Positions 34,334 to 43,104 of a stretch of 64,000 nucleotides of DNA are shown one piece after another (the first letter of the stretch is position 1; every line of letters starts with the position of its first letter). Position numbers and translations under genes: made by a program. The notes beneath the pieces were generated by a model, which saw nothing but the letters and a program-made list of their open reading frames with translations, had not been told where the DNA came from and ran no database searches. The stretch comes from Pseudonocardia sp. HH130630-07 (GTDB lineage: Bacteria; Actinomycetota; Actinomycetes; Mycobacteriales; Pseudonocardiaceae): assembly GCF_001698125.1 (NCBI RefSeq), contig NZ_CP013854.1:5022001-5086000 (forward strand). Reading direction: 5' to 3'.

Positions 34334-35674
34334 TCAGATGCCGGTGGCCGGCAGGACGAGGACGAGCCCGGTCAGGACCGGCCCGACGACGACCATGGCC
34401 GCGCTCCAGCGCAGCAGCGTCAGGTTCACCCTCGGCCGGTCGGCGTCCGCGGCGTTGCTCAGTACCAGCGCGCCGATGGAGGAGAACGGGGCGGCGTCGA
34501 CGACCGTCACGCAGATCGCCAGTGCCGCGACGACCGGGACCGGGTCGGCGCCGGACTGGGCGAGCAGCGGCACCAGGAGTGGGACGGTCGCCCCGATGAC
34601 GGCGGCGCTGGAGGCGAAGGCGCTGGTCAGGCCGCCCACCGCGCAGATCAGCACGGCGGCGAGCCCCACGCTGCCGATGCCGGTGATCAGCTGCCCGAAC
34701 ACGTCGAGCGTGCCGGCTTCCTGCAGCACGTCGAGGTAGGTGACGATGCCGCAGATCAGCAGGATGATGTTCCAGCCGACGAGCTTCATCGCCCCGGCGC
34801 TGGACCGCGGCGTCACGAGGGTGAGCAGTACCGCGGCGATCAGTGCACAGATGCCGATGTCGACGCCGAAGCCGAGCGCCGCGACCGCGACGGCGACCAG
34901 CAGCACCAGTGTCAGGGTCCGGTCGGCGACGCTCCCCGGCGCCGGGGCGTCGTCCGGGCGCGCGGGTGCCGGATCGGCCGGGGCGTCCCCGGCGTCCGCG
35001 GTGCCGGCGGTGTCCGGGGTGGGCGGTCCGGCCGGCACCGGTGCCCGGGAGGCGACGGCGCGCTGCTCCCGGATCAGGGCCGGCCCGCCGTTGAGCAGGT
35101 ACGCGGCCACCCCGACGCCGACGTTGACGGCGAACCCGGCGAGGTAGAGGAACAGCGGTGAGGTGGCCAGCCCGGCCCGCTGCATCGTCCCCTCGACGAT
35201 CGCGCCGAGCGGATTGAGCGGGGAGAAGTTGCCCGCCGTCGCGCCGAACACGACCATCAGCGCGACCAGCCGGGCGGGCACGGCGTAGCGCTCGCCCAGG
35301 CGCAGAGCGATCGGCGCGAGCATCGCCACGCCGGCGGGTGCGAGGGCACCGAGGCTGACCGGCACGGCGGTGACGACGAACAGCACGCCCGGCAGCAGCG
35401 CCCGGCGGTCGCCGATCAGGCCGGTGCAGCGGTCCACCAGCCAGCCGATCGTCCCGTTGACCGTGGCGACGGCGAACAGCAGCGTCACGCCGAGGACCAG
35501 CAGGAACAGATTGGCGGGGAAGGCGGCGAAGACGGTGTCGACCGGGACGCCGAACACCAGGGGACCGACCAGGAACGCGGCGACGAGCGCCAGCGCTCCG
35601 AGGTTGACCTGACGGACGGTCCCCACGACGAAGATGAGGAACAGGACGGCTACCGCGAGGATGTGGGACGACAT
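34334..35674 (-). CDS. MatC-like dicarboxylate/organic anion permease
   Basis: 446 residues, about eleven hydrophobic segments. The N-terminal half is typical of MatC_N (RQVNLGALALVAAFLVGPLV, FPANLFLLVLGVTLLFAVA). An Ala/Pro/Asp-rich loop (about 205-245) separates two halves, and SSAAVIGATVPLLVPLL plus VVDAAPFSSIGALVL mark the ion-transporter fold. Probably imports the acidic substrate of the surrounding operon. Confidence 0.8.
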   Translation of the reverse strand: MSSHILAVAVLFLIFVVGTVRQVNLGALALVAAFLVGPLVFGVPVDTVFAAFPANLFLLVLGVTLLFAVATVNGTIGWLVDRCTGLIGDRRALLPGVLFVVTAVPVSLGALAPAGVAMLAPIALRLGERYAVPARLVALMVVFGATAGNFSPLNPLGAIVEGTMQRAGLATSPLFLYLAGFAVNVGVGVAAYLLNGGPALIREQRAVASRAPVPAGPPTPDTAGTADAGDAPADPAPARPDDAPAPGSVADRTLTLVLLVAVAVAALGFGVDIGICALIAAVLLTLVTPRSSAGAMKLVGWNIILLICGIVTYLDVLQEAGTLDVFGQLITGIGSVGLAAVLICAVGGLTSAFASSAAVIGATVPLLVPLLAQSGADPVPVVAALAICVTVVDAAPFSSIGALVLSNAADADRPRVNLTLLRWSAAMVVVGPVLTGLVLVLPATGI

Positions 35675-35744
35675 CGGCCCTCCGGGCGTGAGGACAGCGC
35701 GTGACGACGGGACCGGGTGGTCCGCGCGCGCCGCCGGTGATCGG

Positions 35745-37466
35745 TCAGCTCGTGCCGACGGTCGAGGCGAAGGCGGGGGAGTAGCCGCGGTCGACCCGGA
35801 CGTCGACGACCACCTGCGCGCCGGCGACGACGCGGGCTACCGCGTCGGCGAGCACCTCCGGCAGCGCACCGGGGTCGGTGACCGGCCCGATCCCCTGGGC
35901 GCCCATGCTCCGTGCGAGCCCGGCGAAGTCGGTGACCGGGCCGTCCAGCGCGACGCCGACGGTGGCGTTCTCCGGCGGGCGCCCGCGGCGGGTGGCGACG
36001 GCGCGCTGGTGGACCTCGTCGTTGTAGAACGAGGCGTTGTTGGCGACCACCACGAGCAGCGGGATCTCGTGGCGGACCGCGGTCCACACGGCACCGTTGC
36101 CCATCAGGGTGTCGCCGTCGCCGAGTACGGCGACCGGCAACCGGCCGGTCCCGCGCAGCGCCAGTGCCGCGCCGACGGCCATGCCGGGGCCGGAGCCGAT
36201 CCCGCCGCCGCCGTCGTACCCGAGCGCGTCGAGCGGGTCCTCGAGCGGCCAGAGCTCCGCGTCCCAGGACAGCGGGGTGCGGATCAGGCACGGCGCGCAG
36301 CCGCGGGTGGCGTCCCACAGGGCCGTCTGCAGTACCGGGACCGCGATGTGGCCGGCTCCGTGTGGTGCGTCGGCGCGCGCGGCCGGGCGCCGGGGGCCCG
36401 GCTCCGCGACGGCGGGCGCGTCGCCGTCCCCGGCGAGCAGCTCCTCGACGACGACGTCGGGGGTCGCGGCCAGCGTGAGCGCCGCCGGTGCGGGGCCGTA
36501 CCCGTCCTTGCTCCAGCCGTTGTGCACCTGGTGGTCGACCGTCGCGGACACGACGGTCGCCCCGGTCGCACCGGCGGCCCGCAGGGTGCCGCCCAGGTCG
36601 GTCCAGTCGAGTGCGAGGACGACGTCGGCGTCGCGGAGCAGTGCCTTGTTCTCCTCGGCGAGGAAGAACGCCGGGGCGTGCCCGTGCAATGGATGGTGGG
36701 TGGGGAAGGCGGCCGGCAGCTTGGCGTCGGTGACCACCCGGGCACCGAGCCGCTCCGCCAGCGCGACGCGCCGGTCCCAGGCCCGCCGGGACCGGCCCAC
36801 CCGGCCGACCAGCAGCACCGGGCGGGCCGCGCCGGCGAGCAGCGCGGCGACCCGGTCGAGGTGGTGGCGGCGCGGCGCGGCCTCGCCGACGGGCTCGGCG
36901 GCCCGGGGATCCGGCTGCGGCACCCCCTCGGCGGGCTCCTCCTGCACCGTGACGTCGAGGCAGACGTAGGCCGGCCCGGCGGGCAGGGTCCTGGCCACCC
37001 GCGCGGCGTGCAGCACCGAGTCCACGCTCGCCCCCGCCGACGCCGGCTGGTCGTCCCACTTGACGAACGGGCGGATCAGCGCGCCCTGGTCGGCCGAGGT
37101 GTGGATCCAGTCGATCCACGGCCGCCGGCGGTGCGCGTCCACCGGGCCGGTGGCCCCGATCAGCAGCACCGGGACCCGGTCGCACCAGGCGTTGTAGACG
37201 GCCATGGTCGCGTGCATCAGGCCGACGTTGGCGTGCAGCCCGACGGCCAGCGGCTCACCGGTCACCTTGGCGTAGCCGTGGGCGATCGCGACCGAGTGCT
37301 CCTCGTGGGTGCACAGGAGCAGCTGCGGGCCGCCGGGGCCCAGGTGGTTGACCAGGCTGTCGTGCAGTCCCCGGAAGCTCGCCCCCGGTGTCAGCGCGAC
37401 GTAGGGCGTGCCGGTGGCGGCGACGGCCTCGGCGATGCGGTCGCTGCCCCACACCGTTGTGCTCAT
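35745..37466 (-). CDS. ThDP-dependent enzyme (benzoylformate decarboxylase-like)
   Basis: 573 residues from ATG 37466. The Glu that activates thiamin diphosphate is in LLCTHEEHSVAIAHGYAKV near residue 50. The central domain begins around RPVLLVGRVGRS and the C-terminal ThDP/Mg site is LGDGDTLMGNGAVWT followed by VVVANNASFYNDE (GDG...NN). Within the family it could be a 2-oxoacid decarboxylase, acetolactate-synthase-like or carboligase. An aldehyde dehydrogenase gene overlapping it by 4 bp favours decarboxylation of a 2-oxoacid to an aldehyde. Confidence 0.83.
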   Translation of the reverse strand: MSTTVWGSDRIAEAVAATGTPYVALTPGASFRGLHDSLVNHLGPGGPQLLLCTHEEHSVAIAHGYAKVTGEPLAVGLHANVGLMHATMAVYNAWCDRVPVLLIGATGPVDAHRRRPWIDWIHTSADQGALIRPFVKWDDQPASAGASVDSVLHAARVARTLPAGPAYVCLDVTVQEEPAEGVPQPDPRAAEPVGEAAPRRHHLDRVAALLAGAARPVLLVGRVGRSRRAWDRRVALAERLGARVVTDAKLPAAFPTHHPLHGHAPAFFLAEENKALLRDADVVLALDWTDLGGTLRAAGATGATVVSATVDHQVHNGWSKDGYGPAPAALTLAATPDVVVEELLAGDGDAPAVAEPGPRRPAARADAPHGAGHIAVPVLQTALWDATRGCAPCLIRTPLSWDAELWPLEDPLDALGYDGGGGIGSGPGMAVGAALALRGTGRLPVAVLGDGDTLMGNGAVWTAVRHEIPLLVVVANNASFYNDEVHQRAVATRRGRPPENATVGVALDGPVTDFAGLARSMGAQGIGPVTDPGALPEVLADAVARVVAGAQVVVDVRVDRGYSPAFASTVGTS

Positions 37467-38926
37467 GATCCGAACCTCACGTGGACGGTCTTGGTCTGGG
37501 TGTAGGACAGGAGCTCCTCGAAGTCCTCCTCGCGCCCGACGCCGCTGTCCTTGACACCGCCGTACGGTGCCCCGGGCAGGTGCCGGGAGACCTCGTTGAT
37601 CCACACGTAGCCGGCGTCGACCTGCTCGGCGACCCGGTGGGCGGTGCCGAGGTCGCGGGTGAACACGCTCGCGGTGAGCCCGTAGGAGACGCCGTTCGCG
37701 ATCTCGATCGCCTCCGCCTCGGTGCCGAACCGCAGCACCGCGAGCACCGGTCCGAAGATCTCCTCCTGGGCCAGCCGCGAACCCGCCTCGACGTCGGTGA
37801 ACACGGCGGGCCGTACGAACAGGCCGTCGGCCAGCCCCTCGTCGCCCACCCGCTCCCCGCCGGTCCGCAGCCGGGCGCCGTCCTCGACGCCGATCCGGAC
37901 GTGGCCGAGCACCTTCTCCAGCTGGGACCGGTTGACGATGGCCCCGGTGTCGGCGCCGGTGTCCTCGGGCAGCCCGGGGCGCAGGGCCGCGACCCGGGCG
38001 ACGAGCCGCTCGACGAACTCGTCGTGCACCGACTCGTGCACGACGACCCGCGACAGGGAGCCGCAGGACTGGCCCTGCCAGGTGAAGTTCATGCCGCGCA
38101 CGGCCGCGGCGACGGCCTCGTCCAGGTCGGCGTCCGGGAACACCAGCAGCGGGTTCTTCCCGCCGAGCTCGACGGTCACGGTCTTCACGCCGGTCTCGGC
38201 GGCCCGGCGCTGCACGGCCCGGCCGGTCGCGACCGATCCGGTGAAGGCGAGCCGGCGCACCGCGGGGTGCGCAGCGAGGGCGTCGCCGACGGTGGTCCCG
38301 AGACCGGTGACGACGTTCAGCACGCCGGCCGGGAGGACGTCGCGGGCCAGCTCGCCCAGCCGCAGGGCCGACAGGCTGGTGTGCTCGCTCGGCTTGAGCA
38401 CCACGCAGTTGCCCGCGACCAGCGGCGCGGCGATCTTGGCGGCCGCGAACATCAGCGGGTGGTTGAACGGGACGATCCGTCCTACCACGCCGAACGGGAT
38501 GCGGGTGGTCCAGGTCAGCTCCCCGCCGGGGGAGGGCACCGTCTCACCGCGCAGCTGCAGGGCCAGGCCCGCGAAGTAGCGCAGTGCCGCGACCGCGCTG
38601 GTCACGTCCCGGCGCATCTCGGTGAGCAGCCTGCCGTTGTCCGCCGCGTCGAGCCGGGCCAGCTCCTCGGCGTGCCCGGCGACGGCCGCGGCGAGTGCCT
38701 CGACGGCGGCGGCCCGGGGCAGCGGACCGGCGGCCCGCCACGCGGGGTACGCCGCGGCCGCGGCGCCGACGGCCGCGTCGACGTCGGCGGGGCCGCCGGC
38801 CGGGACGGTGCCGAGCAGGGCGCCGGTCGCGGGGGCGAGCGCGTCGAGCGTGCTGCCGTCGAGGGCGTCGCGCAGCTCGCCGCCGATCAGCATGCGACGG
38901 GCCGCGACGGGGATGGGGGGCGTCAT
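37463..38926 (-). CDS. Aldehyde dehydrogenase (NAD(P)+)
   Basis: 487 residues from ATG 38926 (AGGGAGA 5 bp upstream). Catalytic set: Asn in VPFNHPLMFA, cofactor loop FTGSVATGRAV, Glu in TVELGGKNPLLVF and the nucleophilic Cys in WQGQSCGSLSR near residue 287. EEIFGPVLAVLRF near the C-terminus is typical. It likely oxidises the aldehyde made by the ThDP enzyme whose start it overlaps. Confidence 0.93.
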   Translation of the reverse strand: MTPPIPVAARRMLIGGELRDALDGSTLDALAPATGALLGTVPAGGPADVDAAVGAAAAAYPAWRAAGPLPRAAAVEALAAAVAGHAEELARLDAADNGRLLTEMRRDVTSAVAALRYFAGLALQLRGETVPSPGGELTWTTRIPFGVVGRIVPFNHPLMFAAAKIAAPLVAGNCVVLKPSEHTSLSALRLGELARDVLPAGVLNVVTGLGTTVGDALAAHPAVRRLAFTGSVATGRAVQRRAAETGVKTVTVELGGKNPLLVFPDADLDEAVAAAVRGMNFTWQGQSCGSLSRVVVHESVHDEFVERLVARVAALRPGLPEDTGADTGAIVNRSQLEKVLGHVRIGVEDGARLRTGGERVGDEGLADGLFVRPAVFTDVEAGSRLAQEEIFGPVLAVLRFGTEAEAIEIANGVSYGLTASVFTRDLGTAHRVAEQVDAGYVWINEVSRHLPGAPYGGVKDSGVGREEDFEELLSYTQTKTVHVRFGS

Positions 38927-38948
38927 CGGAGTCTCCCTGGGTGGGCGG

Positions 38949-39632
38949 TCAGGCCGGCAACCGGCGGACGAGGAGGTCCCACACGGCGTGCACGGCCCGG
39001 TCGTTGTAGACGTGCTCGCGCTTCGCGCGGGCCTCCTCGTCGGGCGACCAGGACGGCCGGCCGCCGAAGGACCGGGTGAGCAACTGCTGGCGGCACGCCT
39101 GTTCCAGCACGACCGCGCGGACCGTCGCGGTCTGCAGGTCCGGGCCGACCGCGACGATGCCGTGGTTGACCAGGAACAGTGCGGGCGCGTCGCCGAGCGC
39201 GGCCGCGACCCGCGCGCCCAGCTCCGGGGTGAGGATGAGGTCGGCGGTGTCGGTGAACCGCGGCACGGCCGGCGGGACGAACATCGTCGCCGCGTGGCTG
39301 ACCGGCAGCAGCTCCTGCCCGGCGGCGGCGAGTGCCACCGCGTGCGGGGGATGGGTGTGCACCACGGCCCCCACGTCGGGGCGTGCGGCGAGGACCTCGG
39401 TGTGGATCGGGTACTCGCTGTGCCGGGGGCCGTCGCCGTCGAGGACGGCACCGTCACCACCGACCAGCTGCACCCGGTCCGCGGTGACCTCGGCCAGGCT
39501 CCACTCGGCGGACTTGATCCAGCACCCGCGCTCGTCGCGGACCGAGGCGTGGCCCCAGATGAAGTCGTCCTGGCCCTGGTCGGCGAGCACCCGGGAGGCG
39601 AGGGCGACCAGCTGTCGGGGGTCCGCTGTCAT
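38949..39632 (-). CDS. Class II aldolase/adducin-family protein
   Basis: 227 residues. Zinc-binding histidines in AVVHTHPPHAV and in FLVNHGIVAVG; acidic catalytic region around HSEYPIHTEVL. Family members are aldolases, epimerases or decarboxylases of hydroxy acids. In this operon it may cleave or decarboxylate a beta-hydroxy compound ahead of the ThDP enzyme. It is 22 bp upstream of the aldehyde dehydrogenase start. Confidence 0.83.
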   Translation of the reverse strand: MTADPRQLVALASRVLADQGQDDFIWGHASVRDERGCWIKSAEWSLAEVTADRVQLVGGDGAVLDGDGPRHSEYPIHTEVLAARPDVGAVVHTHPPHAVALAAAGQELLPVSHAATMFVPPAVPRFTDTADLILTPELGARVAAALGDAPALFLVNHGIVAVGPDLQTATVRAVVLEQACRQQLLTRSFGGRPSWSPDEEARAKREHVYNDRAVHAVWDLLVRRLPA

Positions 39633-39696
39633 CGGGCGGTCTCCTCTGCTGTGGGGAATACCCGCAGCGTAGGAGCCGTGATGTCTGTCTTGAAGA

Positions 39697-40491
39697 CTAG
39701 TTGTTCTGCACAGAAGAACGCTCGACGATGGTCGCGGCCGCCGCCCGCAGTGCCCGGACGGCCTGCTGCTCGGCGTGCCCGGTCCACCGGACCTCGGGAG
39801 CCGCGACGCTCAGTGCCGCGGGCGGTCCGGGCACCGTGCGGGGGAGCGCGATCGCCACCGAGGAGACGCCCGGCTCCATCTCCGCCGAGTTGCGGGCGTA
39901 CCCCCGCCGGCGGGTGGCGTCGAGCTCGGCGAGCAGCGCGTCGACGTCGGTGATGGTCCGGTCGGTCGGCGAGGACAGCCGGTGGCGGCCGCAGAGTGCG
40001 CGCACCTCGTCGTCGGTGAGCGTCGCGAGCATCGACTTGCCCATGCTCGTCGCGTGCGCCGGACGGGTGCCGCCGGTCCGGTCGGCGACGCGCAGCGCCC
40101 GCTCGCTCTCGATCCCCACCAGGTACCGGACGCCGGCCGGCTCCAGCACCCCGAGGTGGACGGTCTCGGCGCAGGTACGGGCGAGGGTGAGCAGCGCCGG
40201 GGCCGCGGCGTCGCGCAGGGTCGCGCCGCGCCCGGCCGCCGAACCCGCCGCGAGCAGCTCCGGCCCGGCCCGGTAGGCCCGCGACACCGGGTCCTGCACG
40301 GCGAAACCCCGGTAGACGAGCATCGCGACCAGCCGGTGGGCGGTGGACTGGCCGACCCCGAGGCGCTCCCGCACGTCGGCGAGGCGCAGCTCGGGGATCT
40401 CACCCAGCAGCTGCAGCAGCTGCAGCGTGCGGTCCACGGCCGCGACGGGATAGGCGGGCGGGGTGCGATCGGCCTCGTCGAAGCGGTGCAC
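39697..40491 (-). CDS. IclR-family transcriptional regulator (upstream)
   Basis: 264 residues. Helix-turn-helix LRLADVRERLGVGQSTAHRLVAMLVYRGF and effector domain with THATSMGKSMLA-type motif (AHATSMGKSMLATL). It precedes the aldolase by 64 bp on the same strand, so it may be transcribed with the operon it controls. Confidence 0.88.
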   Translation of the reverse strand: MHRFDEADRTPPAYPVAAVDRTLQLLQLLGEIPELRLADVRERLGVGQSTAHRLVAMLVYRGFAVQDPVSRAYRAGPELLAAGSAAGRGATLRDAAAPALLTLARTCAETVHLGVLEPAGVRYLVGIESERALRVADRTGGTRPAHATSMGKSMLATLTDDEVRALCGRHRLSSPTDRTITDVDALLAELDATRRRGYARNSAEMEPGVSSVAIALPRTVPGPPAALSVAAPEVRWTGHAEQQAVRALRAAAATIVERSSVQNN

Positions 40492-40562
40492 CGGCGCAGC
40501 CTACCGGGGGACGGGCCGGGCGGGCCGCCCGTGAACCGCCACCCGGCAGGCCGGCCGGACGG

Positions 40563-40886
40563 TCAGAACCCGCGGAAGACGCCGTCGTCGCCGACGTTGT
40601 CGCTGAAGTCCCCCCAGTCCATGTTCGCGATCGACAGGTTGTTCTCCACCGACCACAGCTCGGTCGCGACCACCCGGAACTCGGTGCGCGGCCGCGCGTC
40701 CTCGTCCTCGTCCTCGTCGGGGACCGGGACGACCAGGATCGGGTACCCGTCCGACGCGAGCGCGGTCCGGTCGGCGACGAAGAGGAAGTCCTCCTCGTAG
40801 TCCTCGGGGAGCAGGCTGCGCAGCTGCGCCGGGCCCGATCCGGAGTAGGCCCGGTCGTCCACGACGTCGACGCCGGCGAGGAACCC
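40563..40886 (-). pseudogene. DUF6924-like protein, C-terminal fragment
   Basis: About 107 residues remain from the IS3 boundary to the stop: FLFVADRTALASDGYPILVV, an Asp/Glu-rich stretch, FRVVATELWSVENNLSIANM and DWGDFSDNVGDDGVFRGF. That ending is characteristic of the DUF6924 family. The N-terminal part is missing upstream of the IS3 element. Confidence 0.65.
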
Positions 40887-40915
40887 TGCGGTTCCCCCGA
40901 GATCGTGGAGGGTTC

Positions 40916-41824
40916 TTATGCCGCGTCTCGGGTGAGGGCGGCGTTCTCGTAGTTGATCGGTGAGAGCCCGGCGGCGGCACTGTGTCGCCGCCGGTGGTTG
41001 TAGAAGCCGTAACACCAGTCGATGACCGCCGCCCGCGCCCTACTGATGGTGTCGAAGTCGTTGCGGGACAGCACTTCCCACTCCAGGCTGGAGAAGAACG
41101 CCTCCGCCGCGGCATTGTCGAAACACGACCCGACCCGGCCCATCGACTGACGGATGTCGAGCCGCCGACACAGAGCGGTGAACGCGCCCGCGGTGTAGGT
41201 CGACCCGCGGTCGGTGTGGAAGATCACCCCGGCGATTCGGTCCGCCCCGCCGCGGGCCGCCACCGCCATCCGGATCGCCGCACACGCCAGCTCGGCGTTC
41301 GGGTGCAGCCCCGTGGCCGCGCCGAGCAGCCGCCGCGAGTACAGGTCGATCACCGTGGCCAGATACAATTTCCCGGCCGCGGTGGGGATCTCGGTCATGT
41401 CCCCGACCCATCTGCGGTTCGGCTCGGCCGCAGTGAAACCCCGACGAAGCAGGTCCGGGAACTTCGGCGCCGTGCGGTCCTGGCGGGTCAGCCCGTTGTG
41501 CCGCTTGATCCGGCGGGCGACCAGGCCCTGGCGGCGCATCGAGTCCGCCACGGTCTTCTCCGACACCCGCCATCCGGCCTCACACAGGTCGGCGTGCAGA
41601 CGGGGTGAGCCGTGTAGCCGCTGGGCGTCGTCGAACGCCACGGCCACGGCGGCGTCCAACGCGCAGCGGCGCTTCTCGGTCGCGGTGGCACCACCGTCGG
41701 AACGCGCGGCGCGGTCGAGCCACTTGTACAGCCAGGAGATCGACACCCCCAACAGGGCGCAGGCCAGCGTGTGCGGCACCCGGTGGAAGGTCCTCTGGTC
41801 GGCGATGAAACGGGCCACGCTCAC
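40916..41824 (-). CDS. IS3-family transposase OrfB (DDE integrase), copy 2
   Basis: 302 residues, amino-acid sequence identical to OrfB at 22328 as far as can be read: Asp in VGDMTEIPT, Asp in FHTDRGSTYT, Glu in AAAEAFFSSLEWE. GTG start overlapping OrfA. Confidence 0.92.
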   Translation of the reverse strand: MSVARFIADQRTFHRVPHTLACALLGVSISWLYKWLDRAARSDGGATATEKRRCALDAAVAVAFDDAQRLHGSPRLHADLCEAGWRVSEKTVADSMRRQGLVARRIKRHNGLTRQDRTAPKFPDLLRRGFTAAEPNRRWVGDMTEIPTAAGKLYLATVIDLYSRRLLGAATGLHPNAELACAAIRMAVAARGGADRIAGVIFHTDRGSTYTAGAFTALCRRLDIRQSMGRVGSCFDNAAAEAFFSSLEWEVLSRNDFDTISRARAAVIDWCYGFYNHRRRHSAAAGLSPINYENAALTRDAA

Positions 41825-42111
41825 TTCGTCGCCTCCTTGACCCACAGGACCACGGATCGCTTGAGGACATCACGCTCCATCCGCAGCTCGGCGTTCTCCG
41901 CGCGCAGCCGCTTGAGCTCCTCGACGCCGCCGCGAGACAGGCCCTCGGTGTCCTCGCGGGCCTCTCGTGCACGGGCCACCCAGTTGCCCAGCGTGCCCTC
42001 GTTGACCCCCAGGTCACGGGCGACCTGGGCGATCGGCTTGCCCGTCTCCTCCACGACCCGGACCGCTCCGTCACGGAACTCCCGGTCGTAGCGCTTCCGT
42101 ACCTCTGGCAT
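41821..42111 (-). CDS. IS3-family transposase OrfA, copy 2
   Basis: 96 residues, identical to OrfA at 22041, with helix-turn-helix and leucine-zipper-like segment. Confidence 0.9.
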   Translation of the reverse strand: MPEVRKRYDREFRDGAVRVVEETGKPIAQVARDLGVNEGTLGNWVARAREAREDTEGLSRGGVEELKRLRAENAELRMERDVLKRSVVLWVKEATK

Positions 42112-42157
42112 CGCTACCCCTTATAGCTGATGCCTCCCCGATCATGGGGGAACCGCA

Positions 42158-42966
42158 ATCCCCTGGCGAGATCTGCCGCGGGAGCAGTTCGGGCCCTGGC
42201 AAACGGTGTGGAAGCGACACCGCCGCTACGCCGCTGACGGCACCTGGGACACCGTGCTGGCCGCACTGTTGGCCCAGGCCGACGCCAAGGGCGAGATCGA
42301 CTGGACGGTGTTGACAGGTGTCGGTGGACGCCACGATCAACCGGGCGCACCAGCACGCCACGAACACCACCCGCCCCGAGCAGGACACAGGGGGCACGGT
42401 CGAACTACACGAAATCCCCTGACGGGTTCATGCCCAGCCCGCTCGGCGGACCGCGAGAACCCGCAGGTCACGGCATCGGCCGTTCCCGTGGCGGGCTGAC
42501 GACGAAGATCCATGCCGCGGTCGACCGGCGGGGCCGGCCGCTGGCGGTGGTGGTGACCGGCGGGCAGCGCAACGACGGCGCCATGCTCGAGCAGGTCCTG
42601 GCCGACATCCGCGTCCCCCGCCTCGGCGCGGGACGGTCCCGCACCCGACCCGACGCCGTGGTGGCCGACCGGGCCTACTCATCCGGGGTCAACCGGCGCG
42701 CACTGGCCCGCCGCTCGATCACCACCGTCATCCCGCAGAAACGCGACGAGATCGCCGCCCGCAAACGCCGCGGCTCCCTCGGCGGCAGACCACCCGGACT
42801 CGACGTTGAGACCTACAAGGGCCGCAACGTCGTGGAACGCCACTTCACCCTGACCAAGCAGTGGCGCGGGCTGGCCACCCGCTACGACAAACTCGCCATC
42901 ACCTATCGCGCCGCCACCGTCCTCAGCGCCTGCATCACCTGGTCACGCCTATTGGGAGACATGCCC
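42158..42966 (+). mobile_element. IS5-family element truncated by IS3
   Basis: 809 bp matching the element at 23343-24345 from ATCCCCTGGCG onward; the first part with the start of OrfA is missing where IS3 copy 2 begins. The distal end GGGAGACATGCCC is intact and followed by TA. It carries the same 10-bp TTGACAGGTG lesion. Confidence 0.85.
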
Positions 42967-42969
42967 TAG
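42430..42969 (+). CDS. IS5 transposase OrfB, copy 2
   Basis: 179-residue C-terminal DDE half, same as at 23340 (DAVVADRAYSSG; RNVVERHFTLTKQW). With OrfA beheaded it cannot be expressed as the normal fusion. Confidence 0.75.
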   Translation: MPSPLGGPREPAGHGIGRSRGGLTTKIHAAVDRRGRPLAVVVTGGQRNDGAMLEQVLADIRVPRLGAGRSRTRPDAVVADRAYSSGVNRRALARRSITTVIPQKRDEIAARKRRGSLGGRPPGLDVETYKGRNVVERHFTLTKQWRGLATRYDKLAITYRAATVLSACITWSRLLGDMP

Positions 42970-43085
42970 CCGAGGACGAGGGCCACGGCTTCGAGAACGA
43001 GGGCAACCGGCTCCGCCTCTACCACGCGGTCGACCGGCACCTGGCCGAACACCTGGGCGGGCGGCGGGGCGGCCGCGCGCAGTAG
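42967..43085 (+). pseudogene. S9-type serine peptidase, C-terminal fragment
   Basis: About 38 codons after the IS5 end: AEDEGHGFENEGNRLRLYHA then VDRHLAEHLGG and stop. The D-E-G-H-G-F stretch carries the catalytic His of prolyl-oligopeptidase (S9) alpha/beta hydrolases and the rest is their usual last helix. The other 600 or so residues are not in the window. Confidence 0.65.
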
Positions 43086-43104
43086 CCGCCCCCGGGGAGT
43101 CCGG

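Larger units (their letters stand above)
40887..42157 (-). mobile_element. IS3-family element, copy 2 (complete)
   Basis: 1271 bp with both ends TGCGGTTCCCCC on their outward strands. Inverted relative to copy 1 at 21999. Flanking triplets do not match, so it has been part of a recombination or deletion. It cuts a DUF6924 gene on one side and an IS5 element on the other. Confidence 0.9.
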
